From an uncultured Bdellovibrionales bacterium (GTDB lineage: Bacteria > Bdellovibrionota > Bdellovibrionia > Bdellovibrionales > UBA1609), in contig CAILEP010000022.1 in the NCBI GenBank assembly GCA_903833275.1, positions 160,981-224,980 on the forward strand: a DNA stretch of 64,000 bases, in the 5' to 3' direction. Every line of letters starts with the position of its first letter. Within the stretch, counting starts at the first letter, position 1. Both the position numbers and the translations under genes were made by a program. Shown one piece after another: positions 18,416-27,410 of the stretch. Below the pieces are notes generated by a model. It was not told where the DNA came from and did no database searches. It saw only the letters and a program-made list of their open reading frames with translations.

Positions 18416-18892
18416 ATGCGTAGATACTATTTTTCACAACTGGCGTTTCTTGTTGCGATCGCTTTTTGCGCGCTTGCCCCAATCGCCTCGGTTGCCCGTG
18501 CCGATATTGACGGCGACGAGTCGTCGGTTGAAAAAGATCGCGCCCATTTTGGGGCTCACAAAAAACTTCGAAAAAATTTGAAGTACAACGTTTACGATCT
18601 CGAATCTGATCGGCACACCGTGCACGAATTTGTCGACCTCACCGGAAGAGTTTTTGCCATCACTTGGCAAGGGGCGATGCCACCCAACTTACCGACCCTA
18701 CTCGGCAATCACCATGGCGAATTTCTAGCCAAACGGGTCACGACACCAAAAACTCGAGGCCAGCGAAATTTTCAAATAATTACGACTTCGAAAATTCAGG
18801 TCGTTCAGGCTGGCCACATGGGGCACTGGACGGGCTCGGTCTACCTAATTGGTCGGCTGCCCCCCGGCCTTACCCTCGATCAGTTGGAGTAA
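18416..18892 (+). CDS. DUF2844 family exported protein
   Basis: 158 residues. Signal peptide (FLVAIAFCALAPIASVARA-D), then a mature domain of about 125 residues. HTVHEFVDLTGRVFAITWQG, NLPTLLGNHHGEFLA and the ending GSVYLIGRLPPGLTLDQLE match the DUF2844 pattern (a 'VREYVdp.G.VFAV.W.Gp..PdL..lLG' core). The function of the family is unknown. It is followed after three bases by a DUF3443 gene. The two families are also neighbours in Burkholderia-type genomes, from memory. A ribosome site is weak. Confidence 0.8.
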   Translation: MRRYYFSQLAFLVAIAFCALAPIASVARADIDGDESSVEKDRAHFGAHKKLRKNLKYNVYDLESDRHTVHEFVDLTGRVFAITWQGAMPPNLPTLLGNHHGEFLAKRVTTPKTRGQRNFQIITTSKIQVVQAGHMGHWTGSVYLIGRLPPGLTLDQLE

Positions 18893-18895
18893 TTT

Positions 18896-20188
18896 ATGAA
18901 TTTAAAGTTCTCAGCTTTCACTATTTTTTTGGTGACGCTCGCGAGCGCGGCACTCACCATGTCTTTTCTTAGTTCGTGCGGCTCATCGTCCACCACGACG
19001 ACTGCTGCCGCAGTCGATTACACGTGCCATGCTTATGCCGGCACGACGATTACTGCGACCGCGGCCAATCAAACTCACATCAATGTGGGTTGCCATTATA
19101 CAAACGAGCCCTGCGTCTCTGTCACAATTTGTGAACCAGGCACTGCGAACTGCCAGACCATTAACGACATTCTTCTCGATACCGGCAGCTACGGCCTCAG
19201 ACTGTTTTCATGCACGCACTCATTGACCTTACCGTCGATCGCACCCACCGCTGGCCACGAACTCGCCGAAATTGTCGGCTATGCCGACGGGTCGTGCGAC
19301 TGGGGCCCTGTTAAATTAGCCGATGTCGTAATCGGCACGACCGAAAAGGCCTTAAACGTTCCGATTCACATTATCGACTATAGCTACACGGGCAAACCGT
19401 CGGCTGCCCAAACCGGGTTCAATTGCACAGGCCTCGATTACAGCCCGAGCCAAGCTGGCTTTAACGGGATACTTGGAGTTGGCCTTGCGACCACCGATTG
19501 CGGCACCAGTTGTTCGAGCTCGAGCGCGAACGGTGAGTATTTTTCTTGCGCGTCGGGGGTCTGCACCGGCACCGCGACCCCGAACGACACTTTGCACCAG
19601 GTGACAAACCCCGTTGCTAAAATGCCGACCAATAACAATGGTGTCATTCTTAGTTTTGGCTCGGTTGCCTTAGGTGGCGCCACGAGTCTTGTTGGCACGC
19701 TCACCTTGGGTATCAACACTTCCGCTGGCAATAACACCTCGACCGCGGCTCGCGCCTATAACACAAACGGCAACGCTGAATTCAATACCACCTACGGCGG
19801 CACTCTCATGGCAACATCATTTATCGACAGCGGCTCTAACACCTATGCCTTCCCCAACATCGGCAGCGCCATTACGGCCTGCGGTTCAAACACAATCTCA
19901 CCAGGCTTCTACTGCCCGGCAGTTAGAACCGGTTTTTCAGCGACTCAAGCCGGTGTCAGCAATGGCACGTCGCACGCAACGCCATTTAACGTTGCAAACG
20001 CAGCCGCTGAATTAAGCCCGTCAAATCCGAATATGATTTTTGACGATCTCGCCTCAAGCCTACCCTCTGTCGCCTCGTCGAATTATTTTGATTGGGGCTT
20101 TCCATTTTTTATTGGTAAGACAGTCTACTCAAGCGTCGGTACGTCATTGACGCTACTCGGGACACCTGCGCCCTTTTGGGCTTGGTAA
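18896..20188 (+). CDS. DUF3443 lipoprotein with two aspartic-protease-like DTG/DSG motifs
   Basis: 430 residues. Lipobox LSSC near residue 28, then a Ser/Thr-rich linker. The mature part has VSVTICEPGTANCQTINDI followed by LLDTGSYGLRL (Asp about 96), and much later SFIDSGSNTYAF (Asp about 313). Two DTGS/DSGS motifs about 215 residues apart, each after a hydrophobic strand, is the layout of pepsin-like aspartic peptidases. Many paired cysteines suggest disulfides. Translation is likely coupled to the DUF2844 gene: its ribosome site GGAG sits in the last codon of that gene. Peptidase activity is inference. Confidence 0.8.
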   Translation: MNLKFSAFTIFLVTLASAALTMSFLSSCGSSSTTTTAAAVDYTCHAYAGTTITATAANQTHINVGCHYTNEPCVSVTICEPGTANCQTINDILLDTGSYGLRLFSCTHSLTLPSIAPTAGHELAEIVGYADGSCDWGPVKLADVVIGTTEKALNVPIHIIDYSYTGKPSAAQTGFNCTGLDYSPSQAGFNGILGVGLATTDCGTSCSSSSANGEYFSCASGVCTGTATPNDTLHQVTNPVAKMPTNNNGVILSFGSVALGGATSLVGTLTLGINTSAGNNTSTAARAYNTNGNAEFNTTYGGTLMATSFIDSGSNTYAFPNIGSAITACGSNTISPGFYCPAVRTGFSATQAGVSNGTSHATPFNVANAAAELSPSNPNMIFDDLASSLPSVASSNYFDWGFPFFIGKTVYSSVGTSLTLLGTPAPFWAW

Positions 20189-20193
20189 AACCC

Positions 20194-20610
20194 TTAGCGC
20201 ATCTTGAATTCAAACCGTTCTGACTTACCATGCTTCTTCTCTCGAACTTCGACCTCAAGCACCGTGGCCGGCCTGAGTGGCTCAACAATTTTGTAGGCCG
20301 CTGGGCCGCCTTTGGCGCTCGTATCACTCACCAAGTGCAAGTCGAGTCGTTGATTAGGCCCCGTCACACTTCGACCGAAAATCACCAGTTCTTCGGGCCG
20401 GTACTGTACTAAGCTTTTACCAGCCCCTTTGACATGAATGCTGCTGTCGCCGGGCGAAATCTCAATTGTAAAAAGCTTGCCGCTTTGTCGCATCAATTGC
20501 GTATCAGGGGGCGCAAGCTCATCGGTTTCAGGCCCCCCAAAAACATTTGAGCTGCACAAAACCACAACAGCCAGCAAACAAAAAAAAGACGCAGCATTCA
20601 AAAGTTTCAT
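20194..20610 (-). CDS. Small exported protein of unknown function
   Basis: 138 residues from the ATG at 20610, where GCGGGGA precedes and a clean signal peptide begins (MKLLNAASFFCLLAVVVLC...VFG). A longer frame to 20673 adds an Arg-rich stretch that overlaps the CBS gene and is less likely. The mature part is beta-rich (KLFTIEISPGDSSIHVKGAG) and ends in a basic tail (KKHGKSERFEFKMR). No family recognised. It lies five bases after the CBS gene stop, on the same strand, so the two are probably co-transcribed. It ends five bases from the convergent DUF3443 gene. Confidence 0.62.
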   Translation of the reverse strand: MKLLNAASFFCLLAVVVLCSSNVFGGPETDELAPPDTQLMRQSGKLFTIEISPGDSSIHVKGAGKSLVQYRPEELVIFGRSVTGPNQRLDLHLVSDTSAKGGPAAYKIVEPLRPATVLEVEVREKKHGKSERFEFKMR

Positions 20611-20614
20611 AAAA

Positions 20615-21130
20615 TTAAATCCCCGCTTGGCTAAGGGTCGAAGCGACGCTACCAATCGGCGAATTGTAAGCAAACCCTTCTACCTCTTCGAAAACACTTT
20701 CAGTTCTATCATCGAGAATATCGACAAGCACCTGCAATAGATCTTCATGGGTTACAATGCCAACCATTTTATAATCATCATCGACCACTAACACCGCCGA
20801 AATCTTTTTATCTATCATCAAGTGGGCCACGCTCTTAAGATCCGTCGACGCATCGACCGATTTTACCGGCTGGGTCATGTAATCACGAACCAAAGCCTCA
20901 CCTTCAAATTCGGCTTGCATAACGTAATTTGAGTCGTAACTTGTATCGGTTCTCATAGCTCGTTGAAAATCGCGATCAGATATAATCCCCACCAAATCGC
21001 CGCGGTCATCGACCACCGGTAAATGTCGTATCTCTAGCCGGACCATTTTCTTATAGGCCGAACCGAGGTCCTCCGTCCAATGCGCAGTGACAATATCGTC
21101 TGACATAATTTGATCAACTTTGATGCTCAT
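20615..21130 (-). CDS. Tandem CBS-domain protein
   Basis: 171 residues with two CBS motifs: VDQIMSDDIVTAHWTEDLGSAYKKM...HLPVVDDRGDLVGIISDRDF and VRDYMTQPVKSVDASTDLKSVAHLM...SAVLVVDDDYKMVGIVTHEDL. CBS pairs bind adenosine nucleotides and regulate partners. No effector domain is fused, so it is a stand-alone Bateman module. AAGGAGGG lies eight bases before the ATG, a strong ribosome site. A short tail follows the second motif. Confidence 0.9.
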   Translation of the reverse strand: MSIKVDQIMSDDIVTAHWTEDLGSAYKKMVRLEIRHLPVVDDRGDLVGIISDRDFQRAMRTDTSYDSNYVMQAEFEGEALVRDYMTQPVKSVDASTDLKSVAHLMIDKKISAVLVVDDDYKMVGIVTHEDLLQVLVDILDDRTESVFEEVEGFAYNSPIGSVASTLSQAGI

Positions 21131-21304
21131 GGCGCCCTCCTTTATTGGCTACTAATACCACCTCTATGAGGTGCATATTTTATGCCGCCTCCATCCCCAG
21201 TTATGGCGTGTCTCCAGGGTCGATCGATCAAGCGACGCGACTAAATGACCCAACCTTGGGGCCAAAAAGTAACACCGAAAAAACTTCTATGCTAAGCTCG
21301 ACCC

Positions 21305-22042
21305 ATGTATAAAATTGCGACTTTTTTTGTTTTTCTGCTCTTTTTGTCACCGTTGGCCCACGCGCAATACCAAAGGCAAAATTGGTGGGCCCTGGGTTAC
21401 GACTTTACTCAAATTAAAATCAATGAACTTAAATCAACTGAAATTGGCCATATCCCAACTCTTGATCTCGAGCTGGGCGTCAGCTTTTCGCCGACGACCG
21501 CCTTCGCGATTCGCGGGGTCTACGGCGAGAACAGCTTAACTTTTCAAGGCACCACCCTCAACGGCATTCAAGTCGATCAACTCGCTACCGTTCGAAAGTT
21601 TGATTTGCGCGGCGATGTCATCTACATGTTCACAGAATATTTTTTTAATATCGGCTATGCCACTCGAAATTTATACGACAGTGTCCCGCAACAACCATCG
21701 CGCGATTCGCAAATTCACTTTTTACCGATTGGCGTAACCTATTGGGCTTACCCTTACTACCTGAAAGCCGAATATCGCCGTTGGCTATCAGCCGAAGAAA
21801 ATGTGAAGGCCTCCGAGTTGGGTGGCGGTCGCCAAGACGTCAGTCTCAAGCAAAATGATGGCAATGGCTATTCGTTCGAGGTCGGCTATTTGATTCAGCG
21901 ACCTCTTGGAGTAAAATTATCACTTCAGTGGGAGCACTGGCATGTCGATGGCTCGAATTCGCAGAATGATTTCGTCGAAAACCTGAGCGAGCCCGACCAA
22001 ACCATTACTGAAACAACTTTGGGCCTTGGCCTTATTTTTTGA
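21305..22042 (+). CDS. Outer-membrane beta-barrel protein, unknown role
   Basis: 245 residues. Signal peptide MYKIATFFVFLLFLSPLAHA with cleavage before QYQ. The mature chain is a run of amphipathic beta-strands with aromatic girdles (for example HFLPIGVTYWAYPYYLKAEYRRW and YSFEVGYLIQRPLGVKLSLQW). It ends TETTLGLGLIF, a C-terminal aromatic recognised by the BAM machinery. No specific family recognised. Transcribed away from the CBS gene with a 174-base gap. Confidence 0.72.
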   Translation: MYKIATFFVFLLFLSPLAHAQYQRQNWWALGYDFTQIKINELKSTEIGHIPTLDLELGVSFSPTTAFAIRGVYGENSLTFQGTTLNGIQVDQLATVRKFDLRGDVIYMFTEYFFNIGYATRNLYDSVPQQPSRDSQIHFLPIGVTYWAYPYYLKAEYRRWLSAEENVKASELGGGRQDVSLKQNDGNGYSFEVGYLIQRPLGVKLSLQWEHWHVDGSNSQNDFVENLSEPDQTITETTLGLGLIF

Positions 22043-22068
22043 AAAATATTGCAATTTAGACTCGTGCC

Positions 22069-22824
22069 CTAGAATCCGAGCGGCACGACATACCCGACCG
22101 CAACCCCGGCCCAAACAACCTGCGCTGAATTAATGGTGACATTGGTTTGCAATAAATTGCCGATCACATTCTCCCACGTGTTGCGTGGCACTTCGACATT
22201 TCGCTCGTACAATCGCACGAGCCACCTTTGCGATATGTATTTCATTATGCCAATCTCTTCAGCAAAAGTTATGTGCGCATTGTTATCAACATACGTCGTG
22301 CCACCGGCAGTGGTCGATATTTGGTCGAACGCAAAAATTGGTAAAATATTAAAATAAAAATTCCAACTTCTTGAGCCATAGTTAAAGCTCGGCCCCCAGC
22401 CCACGTCGGTGTGAAGTCGGTGAAAGGTCTGGCCCGAGATCCCCAAGACTGTTTCAAATTTTTCGTTAGCGTAACTGAAGCTCGCGGTCGGTACGAAACT
22501 GGTTCGAAACGACCAGGTGTCGCGATCGATCGGTGGCAAAATTCTCCGCAAACTAATCGCAGAGACAACAGTGAAGGCTTCACCCAAAGGGCCATCCAGA
22601 GCCTGGGAAGTGGCCGGCGCACTAACGCCGTTGATGGTAAAATTTGTTGTGGCACTTCCGAAATCAATAAACACGGTATTCGGCAACCAATAAAATAGGT
22701 TGCTCGTGTCAGCCACCCAACCCACGCGACTCGCAGTTTTCAATTCTTGCTCTTTAAAAGAATAGCTTTTCGCCTCGTTAGCCCCGGCGTCTCGAACATC
22801 GTCGAGATGACCCTTTACGGTCAC
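22069..22824 (-). CDS. C-terminal barrel-like part of a frame-split lipoprotein gene
   Basis: 251 residues if translation started at the GTG at 22824. The frame is however open upstream as far as the A8 tract at 22851-22858, where it joins the preceding lipoprotein if one base is removed. The protein is beta-rich and ends AVGYVVPLGF, a terminal-Phe barrel signature. The strands NTVFIDFGSATTNFTING and WNFYFNILPIFAFDQI fit an outer-membrane barrel. It has no signal peptide, which an independent outer-membrane protein would need. This supports it being the C-terminal half of the split gene. Confidence 0.6.
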   Translation of the reverse strand: MTVKGHLDDVRDAGANEAKSYSFKEQELKTASRVGWVADTSNLFYWLPNTVFIDFGSATTNFTINGVSAPATSQALDGPLGEAFTVVSAISLRRILPPIDRDTWSFRTSFVPTASFSYANEKFETVLGISGQTFHRLHTDVGWGPSFNYGSRSWNFYFNILPIFAFDQISTTAGGTTYVDNNAHITFAEEIGIMKYISQRWLVRLYERNVEVPRNTWENVIGNLLQTNVTINSAQVVWAGVAVGYVVPLGF

Positions 22825-22840
22825 GACTTTTTTATCAATG

Positions 22841-23530
22841 CTAATCTGCGAAAAAAAATATCTTGTCTACCTTAGCTTCAAAAAAAATACGGTTGCGATT
22901 TGCAGATAGATCCTGGCTCTCAAAATCAAACCCCTGCGTATCGAACTTTTCGACCGTTTGCCCAAAAGGTAAAATCTCATAGTTAGGGAAGTCATTTCGC
23001 AATTTTTCTTCAAGATGCGCGCCCACTTCATCCGAAAGATTGGCGTGCGCGAAAAGCGGTGGTGCGATAGCAAGGGTCTTTCTTTGGCTGATCGCCTTCG
23101 ACGGCGGGCGCACTCCTGCACTGTTTGCAAATTGAACAGCATAATCTGGGTGAAACTGCCACGCATGACCTGAAACAAAATCGGTCACCCAACCAATTGG
23201 CGCCAAGCTAAGATACATTAGGTTACCAAAAAAGCTTCGCCCCCAGCGATAATCACCATTAAGCTCGATGGCTTTCTTGCTTTCACCCAGCCGGACTAAG
23301 ATCTCGTCGTGGTGCGCTGACTTAACTTTAACCAACACCGGCGTTTCGCCTTCATTTTTGCCTTTGTAGAAAACCGCCGCACCCGGAGGTTCACTTTTAA
23401 CCAAGACCACCTGATCTTTATCGATTATTGTGGCGCAACCCGAAAGCCAACCGAGACCTGCGCATAGGGCGATCGGCAACGTGCAACCATTGGCAAACCT
23501 TAAAAAATATGAGTTTTTATATTTAGACAT
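22841..23530 (-). CDS. PEGA-containing lipoprotein, N-terminal part of a frame-split gene
   Basis: 229 residues. Lipoprotein signal ending LGWLSGC-A. A PEGA-like module follows (VLVKSEPPGAAVFYKGKNEG, TPVLVKV), then a hydrophobic stretch (NLMYLSLAPIGWVTDFVSGHAW) common in PEGA lipoproteins. The frame then reads FEAKVDKIFFFAD and stops just after a T8 run (A8 on the plus strand). With seven Ts it would continue FEAKVDKIFFSQISIDKKVV into the downstream frame, giving about 487 residues. Either a sequencing indel or a real slippage site. Confidence 0.72.
   Translation of the reverse strand: MSKYKNSYFLRFANGCTLPIALCAGLGWLSGCATIIDKDQVVLVKSEPPGAAVFYKGKNEGETPVLVKVKSAHHDEILVRLGESKKAIELNGDYRWGRSFFGNLMYLSLAPIGWVTDFVSGHAWQFHPDYAVQFANSAGVRPPSKAISQRKTLAIAPPLFAHANLSDEVGAHLEEKLRNDFPNYEILPFGQTVEKFDTQGFDFESQDLSANRNRIFFEAKVDKIFFFAD
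22851..22858. repeat. A8 homopolymer at the frame break
   Basis: Eight As on the plus strand (eight Ts in the coding strand of 22841..23530). Deleting one base joins the two flanking minus-strand frames without any stop. Such tracts are prone to slippage and to read errors. Confidence 0.85.
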
Positions 23531-23602
23531 TTCTCATTCAGTCTGCCGATGGTTTTGCCGAAAATAAATCAAATAAACCTCGAATCTGAATAGGGCCACT
23601 CG

Positions 23603-24532
23603 ATGAAAGTCTGGCTGAAGCGCAAATTGAAAAATAGTGAGAACGTAGACCCTCGGCTCCGCCAGATTTTGGATGAGGCCAACGCCGTCATCTATGGCAA
23701 AGCCGACGAACTGCAACTTGCCCTTACTTGTTTTCTCGCGGATGGCCACCTGCTGGTAGAAGACACACCCGGCGTGGGCAAAACGACGTTCGTCTCTTGT
23801 CTTGCCCAGCTTCTCGGCCTGAAAATGAATCGCATTCAATTTACCAACGACCTACTGCCCGGCGATGTACTCGGCTCTTCGATTTTCAACGAAGTCGATC
23901 GCAAATTTCATTTTCACCCGGGTGCTGTTTTTGCCGAAATGGTTCTCGGTGATGAACTCAATCGCGCCAATCCAAAAACGCAAAGTGCTTTTTTGCAGGC
24001 GATGGAAGAGCGTCGCGTCACCATTGATGGGCACAGCCACACTTTACCACCTCCATTTTTAATTGTGTGCACCCAAAACCCTCAAACACAAATCGGGACT
24101 TACCCTTTGCCCGAATCACAACTCGATCGTTTTATGCTTCGCCTTTCATTGGGTTACCCCGACACCGAGTCCGAGACACAGATGCTCGCTGCCGAAAACC
24201 CACGGCTTCGAATCATGAAGTTGAAGCCAGTCCTAAACGCTTTCGACTTCATGGAGCTACAAAAAAAATCCCAGCTGACCACTGTCGCTCTGCCCGTCAT
24301 CAAGTACGTCCAAAGCTTACTAGCCCATTCTCGAACCAGTGGCTCAGGGCTCTCACCTCGCGCGGGCATTCTTATACTTCAAGCGGCACGTAGCTGGGCA
24401 TTTCTTGATGGTCGCGATTTTGTCTTGCCAGAAGATATCCAAACACTTGCACCGTTTGTTTTTGATCACCGCTTACCGACCTCATCGCAAATAAACTCGA
24501 CGCAACTTTTAAAGTCCGTGCCGGTGCCGTGA
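23603..24532 (+). CDS. MoxR-type AAA+ ATPase
   Basis: 309 residues. Walker A EDTPGVGKTTF, Walker B VLGDELNRANPKTQSAFLQAMEE, and sensor/loop CTQNPQTQIGTYPLPESQLDRFM are the MoxR hallmarks. Length is normal. MoxR ATPases act as chaperones for proteins with VWA or DUF58 folds. The following DUF58 gene starts with GTG inside the stop (GTGA overlap), and a transglutaminase gene follows, so the three are one operon. Soluble, cytoplasmic. Confidence 0.93.
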   Translation: MKVWLKRKLKNSENVDPRLRQILDEANAVIYGKADELQLALTCFLADGHLLVEDTPGVGKTTFVSCLAQLLGLKMNRIQFTNDLLPGDVLGSSIFNEVDRKFHFHPGAVFAEMVLGDELNRANPKTQSAFLQAMEERRVTIDGHSHTLPPPFLIVCTQNPQTQIGTYPLPESQLDRFMLRLSLGYPDTESETQMLAAENPRLRIMKLKPVLNAFDFMELQKKSQLTTVALPVIKYVQSLLAHSRTSGSGLSPRAGILILQAARSWAFLDGRDFVLPEDIQTLAPFVFDHRLPTSSQINSTQLLKSVPVP

Positions 24533-25425
24533 AGAAGCTCTTCGGAAAGCGGCAGCGAATTTACATTTTCCCAAATTTGTACGGCTTCATTGGCTTCGCC
24601 ATGTTTTTGATTATGCTCGCCGCCGGCGCCACTTATCAAAATAACCTAGTTTTCATGATGGCTTTTCTATGCATTAGCCTAGGCCTCGTTGTCATTTTAC
24701 AAACGGCCCGCAACCTTCGCGATTTAGAGCCTCTCGCCCTTTACGTCGAATCGTATTTTGCGAATGAATCCACCCGGGCCGTACTCAGCTTGACCAACAA
24801 ATCAGCTGACCCGAAAATCAATCTAGAAATACTGGCCGAATTCTCTGCCGAGCACAACCCCGCCACCAAGCTGGTCTGTCTATTTGATGTTTCAAGTCTC
24901 GAAAAACTTTCGACCAACTCCTTCAACACAGATGTTATGTTACCCAGTGGCCGAGGCCGGTATCTTCTGCGCCGAATTCGGATGAGCAGCACAGCCCCTT
25001 ACGGGCTCTTTCGCGCCTGGATCTACAAAGACCTCAAAACAGATTTTATAGTTTACCCTGCCGCCATCGGCCAGCGCGATCTACCGCAAGCCCAAACGGC
25101 ACTTGGCGACGATTTCTCTGGCCACAAACCGTACACCCCGGGCGACCCAATGGGCCGAATCGACTGGAAGGTCTACTCGCGCCGAAAAGAATATTTCATT
25201 AAACAATTTCAAGATGGTTCCAACCCGAGGCTCAATTTTTTTCTTAAAGATGCGGCCGTCGAAAACCCCGAGTCTCACCTCTCACAACTGACTCTTTGGA
25301 TCAATGAAGCCCACACCAAACAGTATGATTTCAGTCTAGAAACAAAAAGCTTTAACAGTGGGTTTGGTTGCGACAAAGCGCACTTACACCGCTGCCTGAC
25401 GGAGCTTGCATTATGGCCCGTATAA
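24529..25425 (+). CDS. DUF58 membrane protein, partner of MoxR
   Basis: 298 residues. Two N-terminal membrane helices (YGFIGFAMFLIMLAAGATY and FMMAFLCISLGLVVILQTA), a beta-rich middle, and the DUF58 signature HKPYTPGDPMGRIDWKVYSRR. Starts at GTG overlapping the MoxR stop by four bases, hence translational coupling. It ends inside the start of the transglutaminase gene. Together these genes form the common MoxR-DUF58-TgpA cluster, whose exact role is unknown in most bacteria. Confidence 0.88.
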   Translation: MKKLFGKRQRIYIFPNLYGFIGFAMFLIMLAAGATYQNNLVFMMAFLCISLGLVVILQTARNLRDLEPLALYVESYFANESTRAVLSLTNKSADPKINLEILAEFSAEHNPATKLVCLFDVSSLEKLSTNSFNTDVMLPSGRGRYLLRRIRMSSTAPYGLFRAWIYKDLKTDFIVYPAAIGQRDLPQAQTALGDDFSGHKPYTPGDPMGRIDWKVYSRRKEYFIKQFQDGSNPRLNFFLKDAAVENPESHLSQLTLWINEAHTKQYDFSLETKSFNSGFGCDKAHLHRCLTELALWPV

Positions 25426-27410
25426 ATCCGTTTAGCGCCCAAAACCAATATCAATTGCGGCCAATGCTATTTACGATCTTTCTGACCACCACGCTGCCGC
25501 ACGTTTTTGAAATCCCAACCTGGGTTACTATCGTGATGACTTGTATTACTGTCTGGTCATTCTTTGTCATTCGGCAAATCACCCGCCCCGCACCGCCGTG
25601 GCTCTTGGGCTTAACGAGTCTCGTTTTTACCGTGACAGTTTATGCCCAATTTAGAACTTTACTCGGCCCCGATTCGGCCACGCCACTCCTCTTGCTTCTG
25701 GCCGCTCTCAAAATGCAAGAAATTAGAAAGCTTCGTGATGCAATTATCTTTTTGTTTATATGCACCCTCATCGTTATGTACTACCTACTCTATTCTCAAA
25801 CCCTTCTTGCCACTGTCTACATGATTGCAAATTTAATATTAATCGCCACGGCGTTTATGGTGATTCATTCTCCACCCGATAAGGTAAAAGAAGTGATTCG
25901 CTCGAGCCCTCGTCTCGTAACAAAAGACCTTTTGCTAAGCTTGCCTCTCTTTTTGGCCTTCTTTTTTCTGTTTCCAAGATTTTCAACACCTTGGGGTCGC
26001 TATTTCTCAGAACCCAAGGGCTCGGTTGGTTTTTCAGATTTTGTTCGGCCGGGTGATTTTGCAAAGCTTGTCGAATCCGATGACCCAGCTTTTCGAGTAA
26101 GCTTTCCGGAAAACATTCAAACCCGAATGGTTGCACGAGCCAACCAATTCTACTGGCGCGGAGTCTCTCTTGATCAAACCGACGGCTGGGGCTGGGGCCA
26201 CCACCCCACAAAAGACGACAATTTACCGGTCGCAGTTGAGCCTCTGCAAACCCACTCGCCAACCAATAGAATATTCCAATACTATCTGACCCTTGAGCCC
26301 AAATACGATCGGCAAATGTTCACTCTCGAAAGCACAAGATCTTTGGATTGGGTACGGCCCGACCAGCACAATCCAATACTAAAATTGAAAGACAACGTTT
26401 ACAAAACAGCCTGGCCCAATATCGCTCGGGTGCAGTACGTTGGCCAAGCACTCGAAATTGGTCAACGCGAGATTTTAGATAAAAATCAAAAACAAATATT
26501 CACACGTCTGCCACCGGCATTTTCAGAAAAAGCTCGCGAGCTCGCCAAAACACTTACAAAAAATCAGGCCAGTGTCGGCGAAAAGGTTCAGAAGATTCTT
26601 AGCTACTATGCCACCATGGGGTTTCGCTACTCACTTTCAACTCCTGAGATGCCAAATATTGATTCATTTCTATTTGAACAAAAAGTCGGGTTCTGCGAAC
26701 ACTTTGCGGCTAGCTTCGCGCTGCTTATGCGCTCGGTTGGCGTGCCGGCCCGCATGATTGTGGGTTTTCAAGGCGGCGAGATGAACGATTTCGCCAACTA
26801 TATTCTCGTTCGCGATAAAGACGCTCACACATGGGACGAAGTTTACGACGATAAGCTCGGCTGGATTCGCGTGGACCCAACCTCCGTCATCGGCCGAACG
26901 CGAGTATCGCTAGGCCGGCTGGAGGCCAAAACATATGCCGAACACAATTTGTTGGCCTATGCTTATCACTCGGGGCAAATGCTCTTTGATTCTGTCAATA
27001 GTCGCTACACCAGCTATATGATGAACTATGATTTTGATCAGCAACGCAAAGTTCTCGGGTTTGGCGAGAACCCCTCATTCAAGCGGTATCAAATTTTCTT
27101 TCTACTCTTATTGGCGGTTGCGGCCTCTGTCTTTTTAATTAACCTGCGTCTCAAATCAGCGACTCGCGCCAAAGTCACTCCGGCACGAAATCTTTACGAT
27201 CAACTTTTATTAAAACTTAAAACTTACGACTTAGTATGTGACTCAACAGAAGGCCCGGCCGATTTCGCCGAGCGAGCCGCGGTAAAACTTCCCGAAAAAT
27301 CTGAAATGATCTATGATCTCGTAGGCCAGTATATTCTTTGGGAGTACAAAGCGAATCTGCCCACAAGCAAAGAATCGGCCCAATTTATTAAAAAATTGAG
27401 AGCCCTTTAA
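25413..27410 (+). CDS. TgpA-like membrane transglutaminase (DUF3488)
   Basis: 665 residues from the ATG at 25413, which has CGGAG eight bases upstream. An in-frame TTG at 25368 would overlap DUF58 more deeply. The N-terminal third has several membrane helices (DUF3488 type). A periplasmic transglutaminase domain follows: GFCEHFAASFALLMRSVGVPARM with Cys about 426, DAHTWDEVY with His about 470, WIRVDPT with Asp about 487, so the Cys-His-Asp triad is complete. A final membrane helix (YQIFFLLLLAVAASVFLI) precedes a cytoplasmic tail. TgpA is essential in Pseudomonas aeruginosa. The stop overlaps the convergent CBS-PAS gene by four bases. Confidence 0.93.
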   Translation: MARINPFSAQNQYQLRPMLFTIFLTTTLPHVFEIPTWVTIVMTCITVWSFFVIRQITRPAPPWLLGLTSLVFTVTVYAQFRTLLGPDSATPLLLLLAALKMQEIRKLRDAIIFLFICTLIVMYYLLYSQTLLATVYMIANLILIATAFMVIHSPPDKVKEVIRSSPRLVTKDLLLSLPLFLAFFFLFPRFSTPWGRYFSEPKGSVGFSDFVRPGDFAKLVESDDPAFRVSFPENIQTRMVARANQFYWRGVSLDQTDGWGWGHHPTKDDNLPVAVEPLQTHSPTNRIFQYYLTLEPKYDRQMFTLESTRSLDWVRPDQHNPILKLKDNVYKTAWPNIARVQYVGQALEIGQREILDKNQKQIFTRLPPAFSEKARELAKTLTKNQASVGEKVQKILSYYATMGFRYSLSTPEMPNIDSFLFEQKVGFCEHFAASFALLMRSVGVPARMIVGFQGGEMNDFANYILVRDKDAHTWDEVYDDKLGWIRVDPTSVIGRTRVSLGRLEAKTYAEHNLLAYAYHSGQMLFDSVNSRYTSYMMNYDFDQQRKVLGFGENPSFKRYQIFFLLLLAVAASVFLINLRLKSATRAKVTPARNLYDQLLLKLKTYDLVCDSTEGPADFAERAAVKLPEKSEMIYDLVGQYILWEYKANLPTSKESAQFIKKLRAL

